Positions 42,699 to 53,753 of a stretch of DNA of 64,000 nt are shown one piece after another. Source of the stretch: Argyresthia goedartella (Eukaryota; Arthropoda; Insecta; Lepidoptera; Argyresthiidae); NCBI GenBank assembly GCA_949825045.1, contig OX463818.1:27048906-27112905 (forward strand), written 5' to 3'. The notes under the pieces were generated by a model. That model saw only the letters and a list, made by a program, of their open reading frames with translations, was not told the origin of the DNA and searched no databases. The position numbers were made by a program, and so were the translations under genes. Each line of letters begins with the position of its first letter. Position 1 is the stretch's first letter.

Positions 42699-44007
42699 GA
42701 CAGTCAGGTCATAAGTTCTGTCACACAATAAAAACTTTTGAATTTAGAACGCTGGCCACAAAAAAGTTTATTGAATTCGAATTTCGAATTTTTCATGAAA
42801 ATAAAAATGTGTACTTTTTAGAATTTTCCTCATTTTTAAATATGGAGTGGACACTTAAAGAAGACCGTGTCGCAGTTATTGCGTTGCATCGTTGCGGTTA
42901 AGCACCAATTCAGATTTTCGACTTACTGAAAAATTTGAATATAACCAAAAGATTCGTTTATCGTACCATAAAACGATACAATGAAGACTCTAGTGTAGAT
43001 GACAGGTCAAGAAGTGGTCGCCCTCGCTCTGTTAGGACTCCAGCAGTGATAAAAGCTGTGAAGGCGCGAATTCAATGAAATCCCATACGTAAGCAGAAAC
43101 TGTTGGCCCTTCAGATGGGGTTAAGCAGGACCACGGTGAAAAGGGTGTTAAATGAAGACTTAGGGCTTAGGGCATATCGAAGAAAAACAGGACATCGTTT
43201 GGACGCTCGTTTAATGGACCTGAGACTGAAGAGATGCCGCGCTTTGTTGAAGCGGTACGCGGGAAAAAAGCATCGGGAAATTCTTTTTTCGGATGAAAAA
43301 ATTTTCACCGTGGAAGAGAGCTACAACAAACAAAATGATAAGCTGTACGCATACAGCAGTGAAGAAGCGAGCAACCGTATTCCGCGTGTCCAACGAGGTC
43401 ATTTTCCATCCTCGCTCATGGTTTGGTTGGGAGTCTCTTATTGGGGCTTAACTGCGGTACATTTTTGTGAGAAAGGCGTAAAAACGAATGCAGTTGTGTA
43501 TCAAAATACAGTCCTCAAGAACCTTGTGGAACCTGTTTCTCATACCATGTTTAATAACAGGCACTGTGTATTCCAACAAGATTCTGCGCCAGCTCATAGA
43601 GCGAAAAGCACACAAGACTGGCTGGCGGCGCGTGAAATCGACTTCATCCGGCACGAAGACTGGCCCTCCTCCAGTCCAGATTTGAGTCCGTTAGATTACA
43701 AGATATGGCAACACTTGGAGGAAAAGGTCTGCTCAAAGCCTCATCCTGATTTGGAGTCACTCAAGGCATCCTTGATTAAGGCAGCCGCCGATATTGACAT
43801 GGACCTCGTTCGTGCTGCGATAGACGACTGGCCGCGCAGTATAAAGGCCTGTATTCAAAATCGCGGGGGTCATTTTGAATAAACTTTATTACCATAAGAA
43901 TCTATGTTTTATTAAGTTCATTTTGCTATATAAATGTTTACATAAATAATAAACATGTCTAAATTATTTCATATTGCACATGTGACAGAACTTATGACCT
44001 GACTATG
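42699..44007 (+). mobile_element. maT-type mariner, complete, TA target duplication
   Basis: The 1309-bp element lies between two TA dinucleotides (42697-42698 and 44008-44009); excising it restores LINE A as GCTAAGTATATGTAAATATC. The terminal repeats AGTCAGGTCATAAGTTCTGT plus CAC are perfect, apart from the outermost three bases (GAC versus CAT). It carries one transposase gene with two nonsense codons. The strictly matching ends and few lesions make it one of the youngest insertions here. Confidence 0.93.
42842..43882 (+). pseudogene. maT mariner transposase (DD37D), two nonsense codons
   Basis: The frame has 346 codons from MEWTLKEDRVAVIALHRCG to RGGHFE. An N-terminal paired-like helix-turn-helix region (IFDLLKNLNITKRFVYRTIK) and a GRPRSVRT linker lead to the catalytic core: D151 in FSDEKIF, D247 in QQDSAPAHRA and D285 in SPDLSPLDY. 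The 37-residue spacing gives DD37D, diagnostic of the maT clade (Bombyx Bmmar1-like). In-frame TAA (42899-42901) and TGA (43076-43078) interrupt the DNA-binding part; the TGA stands where an Arg is expected and could be a CGA-to-TGA transition. From 43103 the frame is open (259 codons), so the core is intact but would lack DNA binding. Confidence 0.93.
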
Positions 44008-44079
44008 TATATGTAAATATCTGCAGTAATAAAGTACTTTGACTTGACTTGACTTTGACTTATGCAAAAGAAATTCCAA

Positions 44080-44134
44080 AATTCCAAATGTCTTCCAAAA
44101 TTCCAAATGTCTTCCAAAATTCCAAATGTCTTTA
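44080..44134. repeat. Short tandem repeat at LINE tail junction
   Basis: Three copies of TTCCAAAATTCCAAATGTC-type units lie between a plus-strand LINE A tail and a minus-strand LINE A tail. Confidence 0.8.
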
Positions 44135-44215
44135 TTACTGTAGATATTTACATATACTTAGCAATCGTTATTTTTGCCACTTCTCTACATTGGACCACTG
44201 TGGGTGACGAAGGGA
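44130..44215 (-). mobile_element. LINE A, extreme 3' end only
   Basis: CTTTATTACTGTAGATATTT, ACATATACTTAGCAATCG and CTACATTGGACCACTGTGGG are the last ~85 bp of LINE A on the minus strand, facing tail-to-tail with the preceding copy. Confidence 0.75.
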
Positions 44216-47200
44216 AGGGAAGAAGGAAATGACCACCAAAGACCATGTTCATCCGTTTCAGCTGGCTGTGAAATTTTACTAAATTGACCATTTAACCTCT
44301 TATCTTTCGTGTTGTAACCACGATGTGTATTCCCCGAATATGTCCTGAACGTCCATTGTTTCTTTGTTGCAGGTAACATCCCACTTCCGATTGCGTTCTG
44401 AGAAGCAGATAATGGCCAGCAGTCATCGTTTGATTAACAATCGATCCGATACTGCAAAGAACTATTGTTCGCCACATCAGACACGGATCGTAAAGATTAT
44501 TGTCTTATCGAGTATCGTCATGCGACGTAAAGAGATATCCCAATAATCCTGACTAATGCCTTGGGGTTGTCGCCCCTCGCTCCAATATGTGCCGCTTTGC
44601 CGCGAGGGGTGCATTCTCTAGTGAGAGGGCACCAGCGCCCTCTGGCGTGACTTGTCTTAGCCCCTAGAGGGCGTTATGTAATATGTAATATCCAGCACTG
44701 TGTCGCCTCGCTGTCTATTCTGGCGTAGTAATAGAAACTCCGAAACCCCGGATCTAGTATTGTAACGTGACCGAGAGATATTGCCAGCTAAAATCTAGTC
44801 CAGCAACACTGTTGGATAACCAGTTTTCTTTTACGTGGAGCGCATTACGGGCAAAGAAATCCTCACCATCAAACGTGTTCCTGTCATTCCGGTCATAGAA
44901 ATTTTCCAAACCGTTTGGACCACGCCCACGACGAAGTCACAATGCCGCCGACACTCGTCGGCCACATTATTTTCGAATTCCCACCTAGAAATGTGCGCTT
45001 TAAATCAGCTTTAACTGGCTCGTAAGTCGGCTCCACGCCGCTGACACCGCTGGAGCGGTCTCGGCCGACCATCGGCGAGGCTGATCGTAAGCATCGATAA
45101 ACCGTGGGTAGGTGGAAGTTTTATGGAGCGGCCGGTAGCCTGGCCTGTGGCTCGTTATCGCCGACTGGGGGCCTTAAATCAACTGCCTTTTATTCTTAAA
45201 GGCTTTAAGCCCGACACCGTCCGACGGAGCAAGCCCCTCGGGGAGCCGGCTAAACGGGATACACGAAGAAAACGCCTTTATCTATGTTAATAGAGCTTAT
45301 TGGCTACCGATAGCCTCTCTAAAACGTTTGGGGAGACGGTTACCGTTGAACAGGAAGGAGAGTTTTTCACTCTTTTGTCAACCAAAAGTGAAACCAGCAC
45401 CTGGGAGGAAGAACAATCGTTGAAATACTTGTAGAGGCTATTAAAACACTTTTTAATGCTAATGATCTGCTTGAAAATCGGTACGGAAGGCGTGTTTAGC
45501 TCGCTTATTCTACCGAAACCTCGCCGGAGCGAGTATTTCCTTTTCGGTACAGAGTTGTAATTACGGAACCACCCGGAACGAATATAAATCAAACTTCACC
45601 TTCATTCGAACAGAATTGCGCTCACGCCTCTTTGCTAATTAGGTCAAACGATACTTTAAGATTCAGAGCGTTTTAATGTCCCAGAACTCTTGTAACCTTG
45701 TCGAAATAAAATGATATCAGTTCGAGAGTGGCTCCTTTAACATTCATGAAACTCCTCGGGTAATCTAGAAGGTGTTTAACGGTATTCCGATTTGAAAGAA
45801 ATTCCCTTCCACTGTTTTTATATTATTCTCTTCAGAAATAATCGCCTGTCGCGGGATTTGCAGGTTCCCTTTGGGTTTTGGACACCACCCAAATACACAT
45901 TGCTGTATAAAATCATCTGGACATATCTAATCCTGCCATCAACTCGTATGTTTGGCGGAGAACGAATATGGTGTAAATGTCAAGGATTTTATTAGTCACG
46001 CTCTAAATGTCGCTTCCTTCTCCATTGTTTGTGTAAGTGCTGTTTGCAATACCTGATATCACGGTTACAATGAAACGACTGGAATGCAATGAATACGAAA
46101 TAAATCTAGAACGACAATTGATATTAGAGGCAAATTTCTAAAAGTAATATAATCTTGGTTTAGATCTTTTCATTTAAAAAATTTTCTATGTACTGTGCAT
46201 TGTTTTAGTTCTAGAGCCGGTGGGTGTTATGATTATGTTACTCCACCGTTCGTGCCTTGTTAGTTATTGATCGCAAGCCAATTTTGGTGAAAGTTTAAAT
46301 TGTTTTTAAAATATCCAAGATCGGTCTAGAGGTCGCCCCGGTCACACAGACTGGTCGTACAGACTTTATTTTAGATAACCAGATTGACGATTTAACTTGG
46401 GATCTTCTTGGAACAAATTCCTTGCAATTAATGGCTTCAGTAATAGATCCCGTGACGTGAGCGGTTATTTTATTAAAATCGGCGGGAATTTATGAGCACT
46501 TTAGTCAGAAAATACCTCGGGCAAAGAAATTAATAACCAAACATTTTTGCGGATACCTTCGCGTATAAAACTACTTTGGTATGTTAGAGCAATACAAATT
46601 CCTAAAAGGCCCTCCGGACTAGACGGTCTCCCAGAATATTCCCAGGCATCCCAGGTCCCCACATGGCTGTAATAAATATTAAATTACAACAGTCACCCAT
46701 TATAAGTCCTGGTATGATCCGGCAGCACGTAGAAAATTAAGAGCATCCCCAAAGACGCGCTCAGCTCGGAATTTTAACTAGGGGATTAGGCAGAGCCACC
46801 GCATGGAGGGGAACTTTTGATTTTTGCCGTATAACACGATTATGCAAATGTTTTTGTTTGAATCAACACGACTCGCGTGGTTTAGGCGTTTTGCATGTCT
46901 CGGGAGTTTCTTTATTCTCTTATTATAATTCAGGGCCTATACCGTGCCGGGCGCAAAATAATGAGGACATGCCAAAACCCATCGTTTGGTAATATAGCAA
47001 AATGAAAATCAGCTCGTCATGATAGGCAGTGCAAATACAACCGTCTAAAACCAAATTTTATTCTTAAACTGAATTCTAATTTCTCTCCAGCCATACAATA
47101 TCTGAGAGCGATCCCTTCCAACAATAACAAAACATAAAACAAACAGAAACGAGAGACATTTTATAAAAATCAACAGAAAGAAATTAAGTGGCGTGTTGAA

Positions 47201-48282
47201 TTTAACTTCGAATGGGCTTTGCAGACGTATTCTAATAATAAATGTGAACGTTAGACTAAGGAACTGAAAAAAGAGCCAAAAGAAAAAATGCCGCCAGTTG
47301 AATAACTTTTTCTGTCACTTACGGAGAATTGAATGCCGTCAACATCGAGGGACTGACAAAGCAAAAGAAGACCTAAAGACCTAAAAATGCGATTGTGTGA
47401 GTGCTTCCCTACGTAAAAGACTTAGACTTGTCCATGTAAGTTTCTTCAGTACAGTGGAGCCTTGTCAAGGCCGGCCCTTTGCACGCACATAGTCGCAATT
47501 CTCAGGTCTAGCCTTCTTGCCTGTCATGTAATGTGAAGTAATACACATGTCCAGATCAAATACATCTGACTAGATACAAAATTACCTTGATTCTAAGACT
47601 TACCAGTTGTCTCCTCTTGCCCACAGAGACGTACAGGGATAGGGTTGGTAATAGATAGACCCTATCTGACTCTCTATCTAAGGCCTCGAATCTAGATAGA
47701 TCTTACCAAGACCTGTCGTTGTGAACATTCTATAAACTACAAAATTCTAAGTGAAAACGTTATAGCTTACTTGGCAAGCAACTCTAGCTTTTTAGAGCTA
47801 TGCCCTCCTTCGGAAACTCTCTTAAATACCCCAGCTATATTATAATTTGCCAGGCAACTTCTGCTCTAAATATTCATGCAGAGAGTTAAGTGCTGCTTAA
47901 CTTAATTAATCAACTTTTAAATTATATCTTTCTGGAGCTCGTAGGTTAAGTTGGCCCGAGGCAGTATTTGTGGGGTAACTTGTTTTCCCTGCGGTGTAGG
48001 ATTACCGAGTGGTGAGATTGGAGGCACATGGTGGCGACATAACACGGAATAATAAATCTTCTTGGCAAGACTTTATGTATTTTTTCCTTGTTTTGTGAGT
48101 GTTCTTTCGAAGTCTGTTTTTTTGTTTACATAAATAAATTAATTGACGAAGAGATTGCGACCACCTCTGTCCGTGACATTACTCAAAATCTAGTTATTGA
48201 GGTTAAGATTGTTGGAATATACACAAATAAATCCATCTCGTTCCAATACAGTATTCTGTCTCTTTCTAACTCGTAAATGTTT
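44216..48282. other. Unique, partly GC-rich sequence; no gene recognised
   Basis: Four kilobases without window-wide repeats. 44560-44670 and 44930-45250 are GC-rich with CCCCTCGCTCC/GCGAGGGG and CGGCCGACC-type motifs. A 101-codon minus-strand frame (45287-45592, with PKRKYSLRRGFGRISE) has no recognisable domain. It may be regulatory or intronic. Confidence 0.45.
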
Positions 48283-48505
48283 GTTTTTAGGGTTCCGTAT
48301 CCGAAGGTTGCCAAACGGGACCCTATTACTAAGCCTCCGCTATCCATCCGTCCGACTGTCCGTCTGTCACCGGGTTCTACCGGATCAACCGAAATAGTTA
48401 GAGAGCTGAAAATTTCACAGAGGCTATATTTCTATTGCCGCTATAACAATAAATAATGAAACATACGGGTTTTTAAGAATTAAAAGAAGTACCCATACAA
48501 GAAAT
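48283..48505 (+). repeat. 'AGGGTTCCGTACC' dispersed repeat, 5' half
   Basis: TTTTTAGGGTTCCGTATCCG, AAACGGGACCCTATTACTAA, CTGTCACCGGG and TTGCCGCTATAACAATAAAT are followed by divergence. Confidence 0.8.
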
Positions 48506-48889
48506 TATTGGTATGGCTATTTTCTTAGCCATTTTGTTTTAATTGTTTCGGTGAAAACTCACTCTCCCGATCTTTTCGGAAATTATCTTTAATTAAAGGT
48601 ATTGAGTTTTGGGCTTAGTTATTTGTCATTATGCGATAAATAATTGCTTAACCGAACAAATAAAATTAAGTTTTTTTTACATATATGATTTTATTTCTGT
48701 AAACAACTACCTAACTCAATTTCTATCCACTTCCGGTTTCAATGGGCAAAGAGTTTCGTTAACCTGAGTAAACAGTTCAATACTTACATACTACATACAC
48801 AAGACTCTTTCAATGTTTCGATGTACGGCCTTGAATATAGTCTTTAGTATATTATTAACTAACTAGTATTTAGTATATTATTATAAAAA

Positions 48890-49128
48890 AATAAGTCAAG
48901 TCAAATTTCTTTATTACCGTAGATATTTACATATTACTTATCAAACGTCATTTTTTGCCTCTTCTCAATATTGGACCACTGTTCGAGCAGAAGGGCGTAG
49001 AACTCCTACAGATAGATTTTTATGTCTTATAAATTGGCTGTTCTTATCTAATGCAAATATTGCAATATTCATTATTATAATTAATAAAAAACTAGAAAGG
49101 TATACATTTACAAAATACTGTAGTTTTA
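48890..49128 (-). mobile_element. LINE A 3' UTR fragment
   Basis: It starts with the tail AAGTCAAGTCAAATTTC and runs through TTATTACCGTAGATATTTAC and ATATTGGACCACTG. It is cut at the TA where the Tc1 element begins. Confidence 0.8.
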
Positions 49129-49130
49129 TA

Positions 49131-50879
49131 CAGTGGTGGTCATATAATTAAGAACGACTATTTGAAAACAAGCTTTTTTCAAACTTACGAGAATAACACT
49201 TATTGCATATCGTTTTGTATCTCTCTCGGTATCGTAAAACTGTTTCACACAATCGTAGCATACAGTTATAATATGATAAATTCAACAATATTATTATATA
49301 AGTAAACTTTTGGTATATAATATATCTTAACATGTTATTGCAAACTTACTGGCTGGCCACATAATTAAGAACGCTGGATAGTTTATTTTTTTATTCAAAT
49401 TTAAATAGAGAACACTCTTTAACTAGGCCACTATTCGAGTAATTTTGGCGCCATTTAGTTCTGTAAAAGTCAAAAAGTTGATCGTTTCATAATAAAAAAA
49501 TGGGAAAAAATAAAAGTTGTGATGCATCTACAAGGGAAGAAATAATAAAACTTCGCGATATGAATTGGTCATATAAAAAGATTGCCAATCATTTGCAGTG
49601 CTCAAAAACGATGATATTCCACGCTGTGAAGCATTTTAACACACATCAAACAACTTTAAATATTCCTCGTGTACCTAAACAGAGAAAGTCATCTCAGCGA
49701 GACGATCGAAATATCGTGCGTTTGGCAAAACAATACCCTTTTAAGGGGTCTAATGAGTTAAAAAAATAAAACTTTGGTGAAAATAACCCTTCAGCGATCT
49801 CAGCGCGCACTATCCGAAGGCGATTGGTAGAAGCGAAGTTGAACGGAAGGATAGCAAGAAAGGTGCCCATGTTGAAACAGTGTCATAGGCAAGCCCGGCT
49901 TGCATTTGCTAGGAGGTATGAAAGCTGGACAGCAAGACAGTGGAAAAATGTTCTTTTCTCTGACGAAACTAAAATTAACAGAGTATGTTCTGATGGGAAA
50001 CGATATGTTCGACGCCCTCCGAATACAGCATTCGACCCCAAGTACACAGAAATGACATTAAAGCATGGTGGTGGAAATGTGAAAATTTGGGGATGCTTCT
50101 CTGGTCATGGTGTAGGACCTGTTAGACTGATAGAAGGAAACATGGATCAATTCCAGTACAAAAATATACTCGAAGAAACTATGTTACCATATGCTGAAGA
50201 CGTACTTCCGATTATTTGGACATTCCAACACGACAACGATCCGAAGCACACTGCACGCACCGTTAAAGAATTCCTCACATCTCAATCAGTTTCTGTCTTA
50301 GAATGGCCACCGAACAGCCCAGATTTAAATCCCATAGAGCATCTTTGGTGCGAAGTCAAGAAAAAGGTTTCAAATCGACGATGTGGTAACCTAACTGAGT
50401 TATATAACGTTTTTTTAGAAGAATGGCGCTCTATTTCTCTTGAAAAATGTCAAAAATTGATAGAATCAATGCCTCGTCGATGTAAGGCAGTTATTAAAAG
50501 CCATGGTCACGCTACAAACTATTAACTTAGAATAAAATGTATTAAATTATAATTTTTAACATTGTCACTGTCTTATTTAATGTGATTTGTAAAATCTAAG
50601 TATCTACGGAAACCACTCTCGAGCAGCTTAAGAATCGTTCTTAATTATTTGTCCAGCATTTTTACTACTTGAATTTGTAATTATCGATAATCAATTAAAT
50701 TTGTAAAAAAAATAGTAAATGTTTTAAATATTTACTCCTAACCCCGTTTACTTCATCGATGTAGCTATTTCATAACACAACTAATTACTTTTAAGAAGGA
50801 ACTTAAAAGTACACATAGCATAGTTTTGAAAAAAAATATCTGGTACTACAAATCGTTCTTAATTATATGACCACCACTG
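49131..50879 (+). mobile_element. Tc1-family transposon with IR/DR ends, complete
   Basis: It begins CAGTGGTGGTCATATAATTA and ends with the exact inverse TAATTATATGACCACCACTG, flanked by TA (49129-49130 and 50880-50881). A second, internal copy of the motif lies ~220 bp inward at each side: GGCTGGCCACATAATTAAGA (49351) and, inverse, GTTCTTAATTATTTGTCCAG (50637). Two direct repeats within each ~245-bp end is the IR/DR plan. It encloses one transposase gene with a single stop. Confidence 0.92.
49500..50525 (+). pseudogene. Tc1 transposase (DD34E), one in-frame stop
   Basis: 341 codons from MGKNKSCDASTREEIIKLRD to SHGHATNY. The N-terminus has a paired-like HTH (WSYKKIANHLQCSKTMIFHA), then an RDDRNIVRLAKQYPF second HTH region. 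The catalytic triad is D155 in LFSDETKI, D245 in QHDNDPKHTA and E280 in SPDLNPIEHLW, giving DD34E as in Tc1. One TAA at codon 90 (49767-49769, after NELKK) splits it; the frame continues in phase immediately after (NFGENNPSAISARTIRRR) and is open to 50525. It has only this lesion, so the copy is young and non-autonomous. Confidence 0.92.
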
Positions 50880-50880
50880 T

Positions 50881-50940
50881 ATGTACGGAACCCTTCGTGT
50901 GCGGGTCCGATGTCCTACTCGCACTTGACCGGTTTTATTT
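50881..50940 (+). repeat. 3' end of dispersed repeat
   Basis: TGTACGGAACCCTTCGTGTG, CGGGTCC and ACTCGCACTTGACCGGTTTT match the 3' module at 3393-3440. It directly borders the Tc1 element. Confidence 0.75.
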
Positions 50941-51593
50941 ATATTGGAGCATGAGACGAAATCCTTACTTTTTCGAAGTTGCTATTACTGTGCTCTAGCT
51001 ACGCTTGATAGATACTCATCATATCATAATCATATATCATAATCAACCTAACAAAGATGCCTTGATACCAAAAAAACCTGTTCTGGAAATATTAAAAAAA
51101 AATAAGTAAATTCCACCAGATTTCCTCCCATACTCTGTCTGAAGTAGAAGTTTTCTGCAAGCTAACAGTAATTTCAACAAGATACCGTCAGACACACGCA
51201 ATAAATTGCATGCCCGAGGAAACACTACCCCTATGAGAACGAAGCGGTAAAACTACTGTATCAAACTCACAATAACAACCAAAATTGACCTTTATTTCAA
51301 AAAGCTTAAAATTCATGACGATGGCAAGAATATCTTTGGTAGTATTTTTTCTGCATTCGGTTTTATGGCTGCACCCCAATAGGTCGGGGCGCGGATCCAT
51401 TTTTTTATTGAGACAAACATGTGTTGATAATGTGAAAAGTCATCTTGCCCTGTGACACCTGGCGACACCTGTGCCTGAACCGGCATCATCAGCCTGGGAA
51501 GATATGTATCGTCGAAGAAATGAAACGAAGAGTTCCGTACCGCACAAGAAAAAAAAATAACATGTCCTTAATATGTCACAGTAAGATAGTCAA
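50941..51593. other. No recognised gene
   Basis: Short frames only (for example minus-strand 51043-51225). No repeat was assigned. Confidence 0.4.
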
Positions 51594-51895
51594 AACCGTT
51601 AGTTGATCAACTAGCGACAGATAGTAAACCAGACCGACAGGGTTTAGAATTTACCTTTCTTTTGTTCTTACATGTCAAGCTAACACGATACTTCACTTCA
51701 CCTAAGCTACCGCAGTGTTTGCCCTGGAATTTCGTTTGCAATTCAAGTTTAAACCAGTTTACTATTTAACGGTTTAACCGTTAGTTGATCAACTAACGCG
51801 TCATATAGTAAGCAGTACGCTACAGTTTACTATCTGTCGATAGTTGACCAACTAACGAGAAAAAAACCGTTAGTTTATCAACTTACGGTTTTGAC
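51594..51895. mobile_element. MITE-like repeat 'AACCGTTAGTT', copy 2
   Basis: The left end GTCAAAACCGTTAGTTGATC, AACTAGCGACAGATAGTAAAC is inverted at the right as GTTTACTATCTGTCGATAGT ... CTTACGGTTTTGAC. The right half (51765-51895) matches 18592-18732. The middle (51655-51735) carries a piece of the CACCAAA-type repeat, so the copy is itself interrupted. Confidence 0.65.
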
Positions 51896-52044
51896 AATAT
51901 TACGGTGATATATATATACATGTAAGGAGACCCCCATTCCTTTATTTTTTTAATTGCTAGTTCAGTTTTTTAATTTGTTGCTGTAGCACCAACACAATTA
52001 CACATTCAGTTGAAAATTAAACTCTACCTATTAAGGTTCATGGG

Positions 52045-52135
52045 ATATATACAGCGCGCTGACGGACAGACGGACAGCGGAGGCTTAGTAATAAGGTCTC
52101 GTTTATCTATCACCCAGCCGGTGCGGAACTCTAAA
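52045..52135 (-). repeat. Dispersed repeat fragment
   Basis: GACGGACAGACGGACAGCGG, AGGCTTAGTAATAAGGTCTC and GGTGCGGAACTCTAAAA are the reverse of the 5' module. Confidence 0.7.
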
Positions 52136-52351
52136 ATAGATGTACAACTCGGTCACCTCGCTGGAACGCAATTAACATTAAAGCGGTATAATGACGTCAA
52201 GAAGCTAGGCTAGGGAATGATTCCTAATGTGAAGTGTGAAGCCCTTCTGGCACAGAATGTAGGCATTATAATGAGCTATGGACGTTCTACCTTTTTGTTT
52301 TGGAACGAGCCGGTAACCTTCCAAAACGGTAAGAAGTTCCCAGTCTTACCG

Positions 52352-52500
52352 CCTTATTCATAAACGTCTAATAAACCTATTTTAACTATAATGCCGTTAT
52401 AATTCGTTTGTTTTTGTCTGTCACTTTGAAGTTTGTGTTTGTGAGAAAAGGACAAAGCACATTTTAGTTATCATAGGTTTGATAAGTTTTATGAATAAGG
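52352..52500. mobile_element. MITE with CCTTATTCATAAA ends
   Basis: CCTTATTCATAAACGTCTAA and TAAACCTAT at the left pair with ATAGGTTTGATAAG and TTTTATGAATAAGG at the right (149 bp). I know this terminus as a widespread insect repeat type. No coding capacity. Confidence 0.75.
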
Positions 52501-52523
52501 AGATTAGTCATTACAACTAGGTA

Positions 52524-52750
52524 CAGATGTAGTGAATAATCCTTTCCTATCGGCAAAACTCGGAACAACGATAACACCCGAATGGTGCCGATGTGTCTAT
52601 GAATTACTGTATTATTAAATTACGTGTAGGTATCAAATAAATCGCATACTTTATTTATCAATGTCAAATGTCAAATTGCCCGTCAAGTAGTAAGACAAAA
52701 ACGAACATTTCCGAGAAAATACGAAAGGAAAGGATTATTCACTACATCTG
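52524..52750. mobile_element. Tc1/mariner-like MITE, TA flanks
   Basis: CAGATGTAGTGAATAATCCT plus TTCCT is exactly inverted at the right end (AGGAAAGGATTATTCACTAC, ATCTG), with TA on both outer sides (52522-52523 and 52751-52752). The 227-bp interior is non-coding. Confidence 0.8.
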
Positions 52751-52770
52751 TACGTTAGGTCCTATCTTGG

Positions 52771-52815
52771 TTATGGATAAATATTGTTGGGTTATTTAAC
52801 AATATTTATCCATAA
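52771..52815. repeat. Perfect 18-bp-arm hairpin
   Basis: TTATGGATAAATATTGTT is exactly inverted at 52798-52815 with a 9-bp loop. It borders the dispersed repeat on its right. Confidence 0.8.
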
Positions 52816-52827
52816 CATAATGGTTCC

Positions 52828-53325
52828 GTAGAGATACAAGGAACCCTTATAGTTTAGTCAAGTCTGTTTGTCCGTCCGTCCGTCCGTATGTCACAGCAAC
52901 TTATACAAAAATTAAAATAATTAAAGGGGGCTTCCATACATGGAACTGTTTTTTTTTAATATATGGGACTGAAACCAAAAAACACATATGTGTAGGGTGT
53001 CTATAGATAGATCTTTAAAAATGACGTTGAGTTTCCTGAAACCATTTTTCCTCAAAGAAAATCGTTAAAGAGACAGACCTACAGACTAAAATGTACAAAG
53101 AATATATGCCGTGTATCTCACTACACACTTTCCACGAAAATTGGTTTGAACAAAATAAAATAAGCATTTTTTAAAATATAAAACATTTATTAAAAACCTC
53201 AATGATAAATTTGTCATTCATAATGATGAAACAAACACTATGAAAAACAAAGTTACAACACAAACATCCAACTTGCTACAACGGAACCCTTCATGGGCGA
53301 GTCCGACTCGCATTTTGCCACTTTT
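52828..53325 (+). repeat. Variant dispersed repeat (GGTTCCGTAG subfamily)
   Basis: ATGGTTCCGTAGAGATACAA, GGAACCCTTATAGTTTAGTC and (GTCC)n at 52870-52890, later GTTTCCTGAAACCATTTTTC, and the usual 3' end GGAACCCTTCATGGGCGAGT plus CCGACTCGCA. The inner part is repeated in inverse at 61545-61890. Confidence 0.75.
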
Positions 53326-53625
53326 TATTTCTCAAAATCATATGATAACCGCATTAAAACATATGTTACTTGGTTACTAGGTCATGCCATGTTTCCACGT
53401 GAAAAGAAACAACTCCACCGCTTTTTATTTGAGACCTCAGACACATGTCAACCACCGTGACTAATGCATTTTCTGTGTCCCTGGTTACCAACCGAATATC
53501 CAAAACTAACAAATGTGTGTCTAAATAAACATCCTAGTTTCTTTCTGATCCTCCACAACCATTGAATATCTTTAATAAAAGAGTACTAGCATACTATAAT
53601 GACTATGCCGGGCATTTGGTAAAAC

Positions 53626-53753
53626 TATACCTCGCGCCACGAGTTATGAGTGGTGGCCTTGAATGCGCAGTAGTCACTTTTCAATATCTGTACATATGCG
53701 CAGTAATTCCCGCCAACGTCGCCCAGCGCTCTTAATTCGTGGCGCGAGATATA
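53626..53753. mobile_element. MITE family 'CTCGCGCCAC', copy 2
   Basis: The cleanest copy: TATACCTCGCGCCACGAGTT at the left, AATTCGTGGCGCGAGATATA at the right, 128 bp, core with TTTTCAATATCTGTACATAT. Compare 10240-10368 and 60596-60703. Confidence 0.85.

Larger units (their letters stand above)
41826..44060 (+). mobile_element. LINE A copy with two nested insertions
   Basis: LINE A sequence starts near GCACGGATGTGGCTACATCT (41834), is interrupted by a 147-bp LINE F tail (41881-42027), resumes through the RT C-terminus, 3' UTR and TTGGACCACTG region (complement), is interrupted by a maT mariner (42699-44007), and ends with its own tail AAAGTACTTTGACTTGACTT plus GACTTTGACT at 44030-44060. Both insertions have clean target duplications, so the uninterrupted LINE A can be read from this copy. 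Confidence 0.85.

Noticed and set aside
44560..45250. rRNA or CpG-island gene in the GC-rich stretch
   Set aside because: No rRNA motif recognised and no open frame; composition alone is not evidence.
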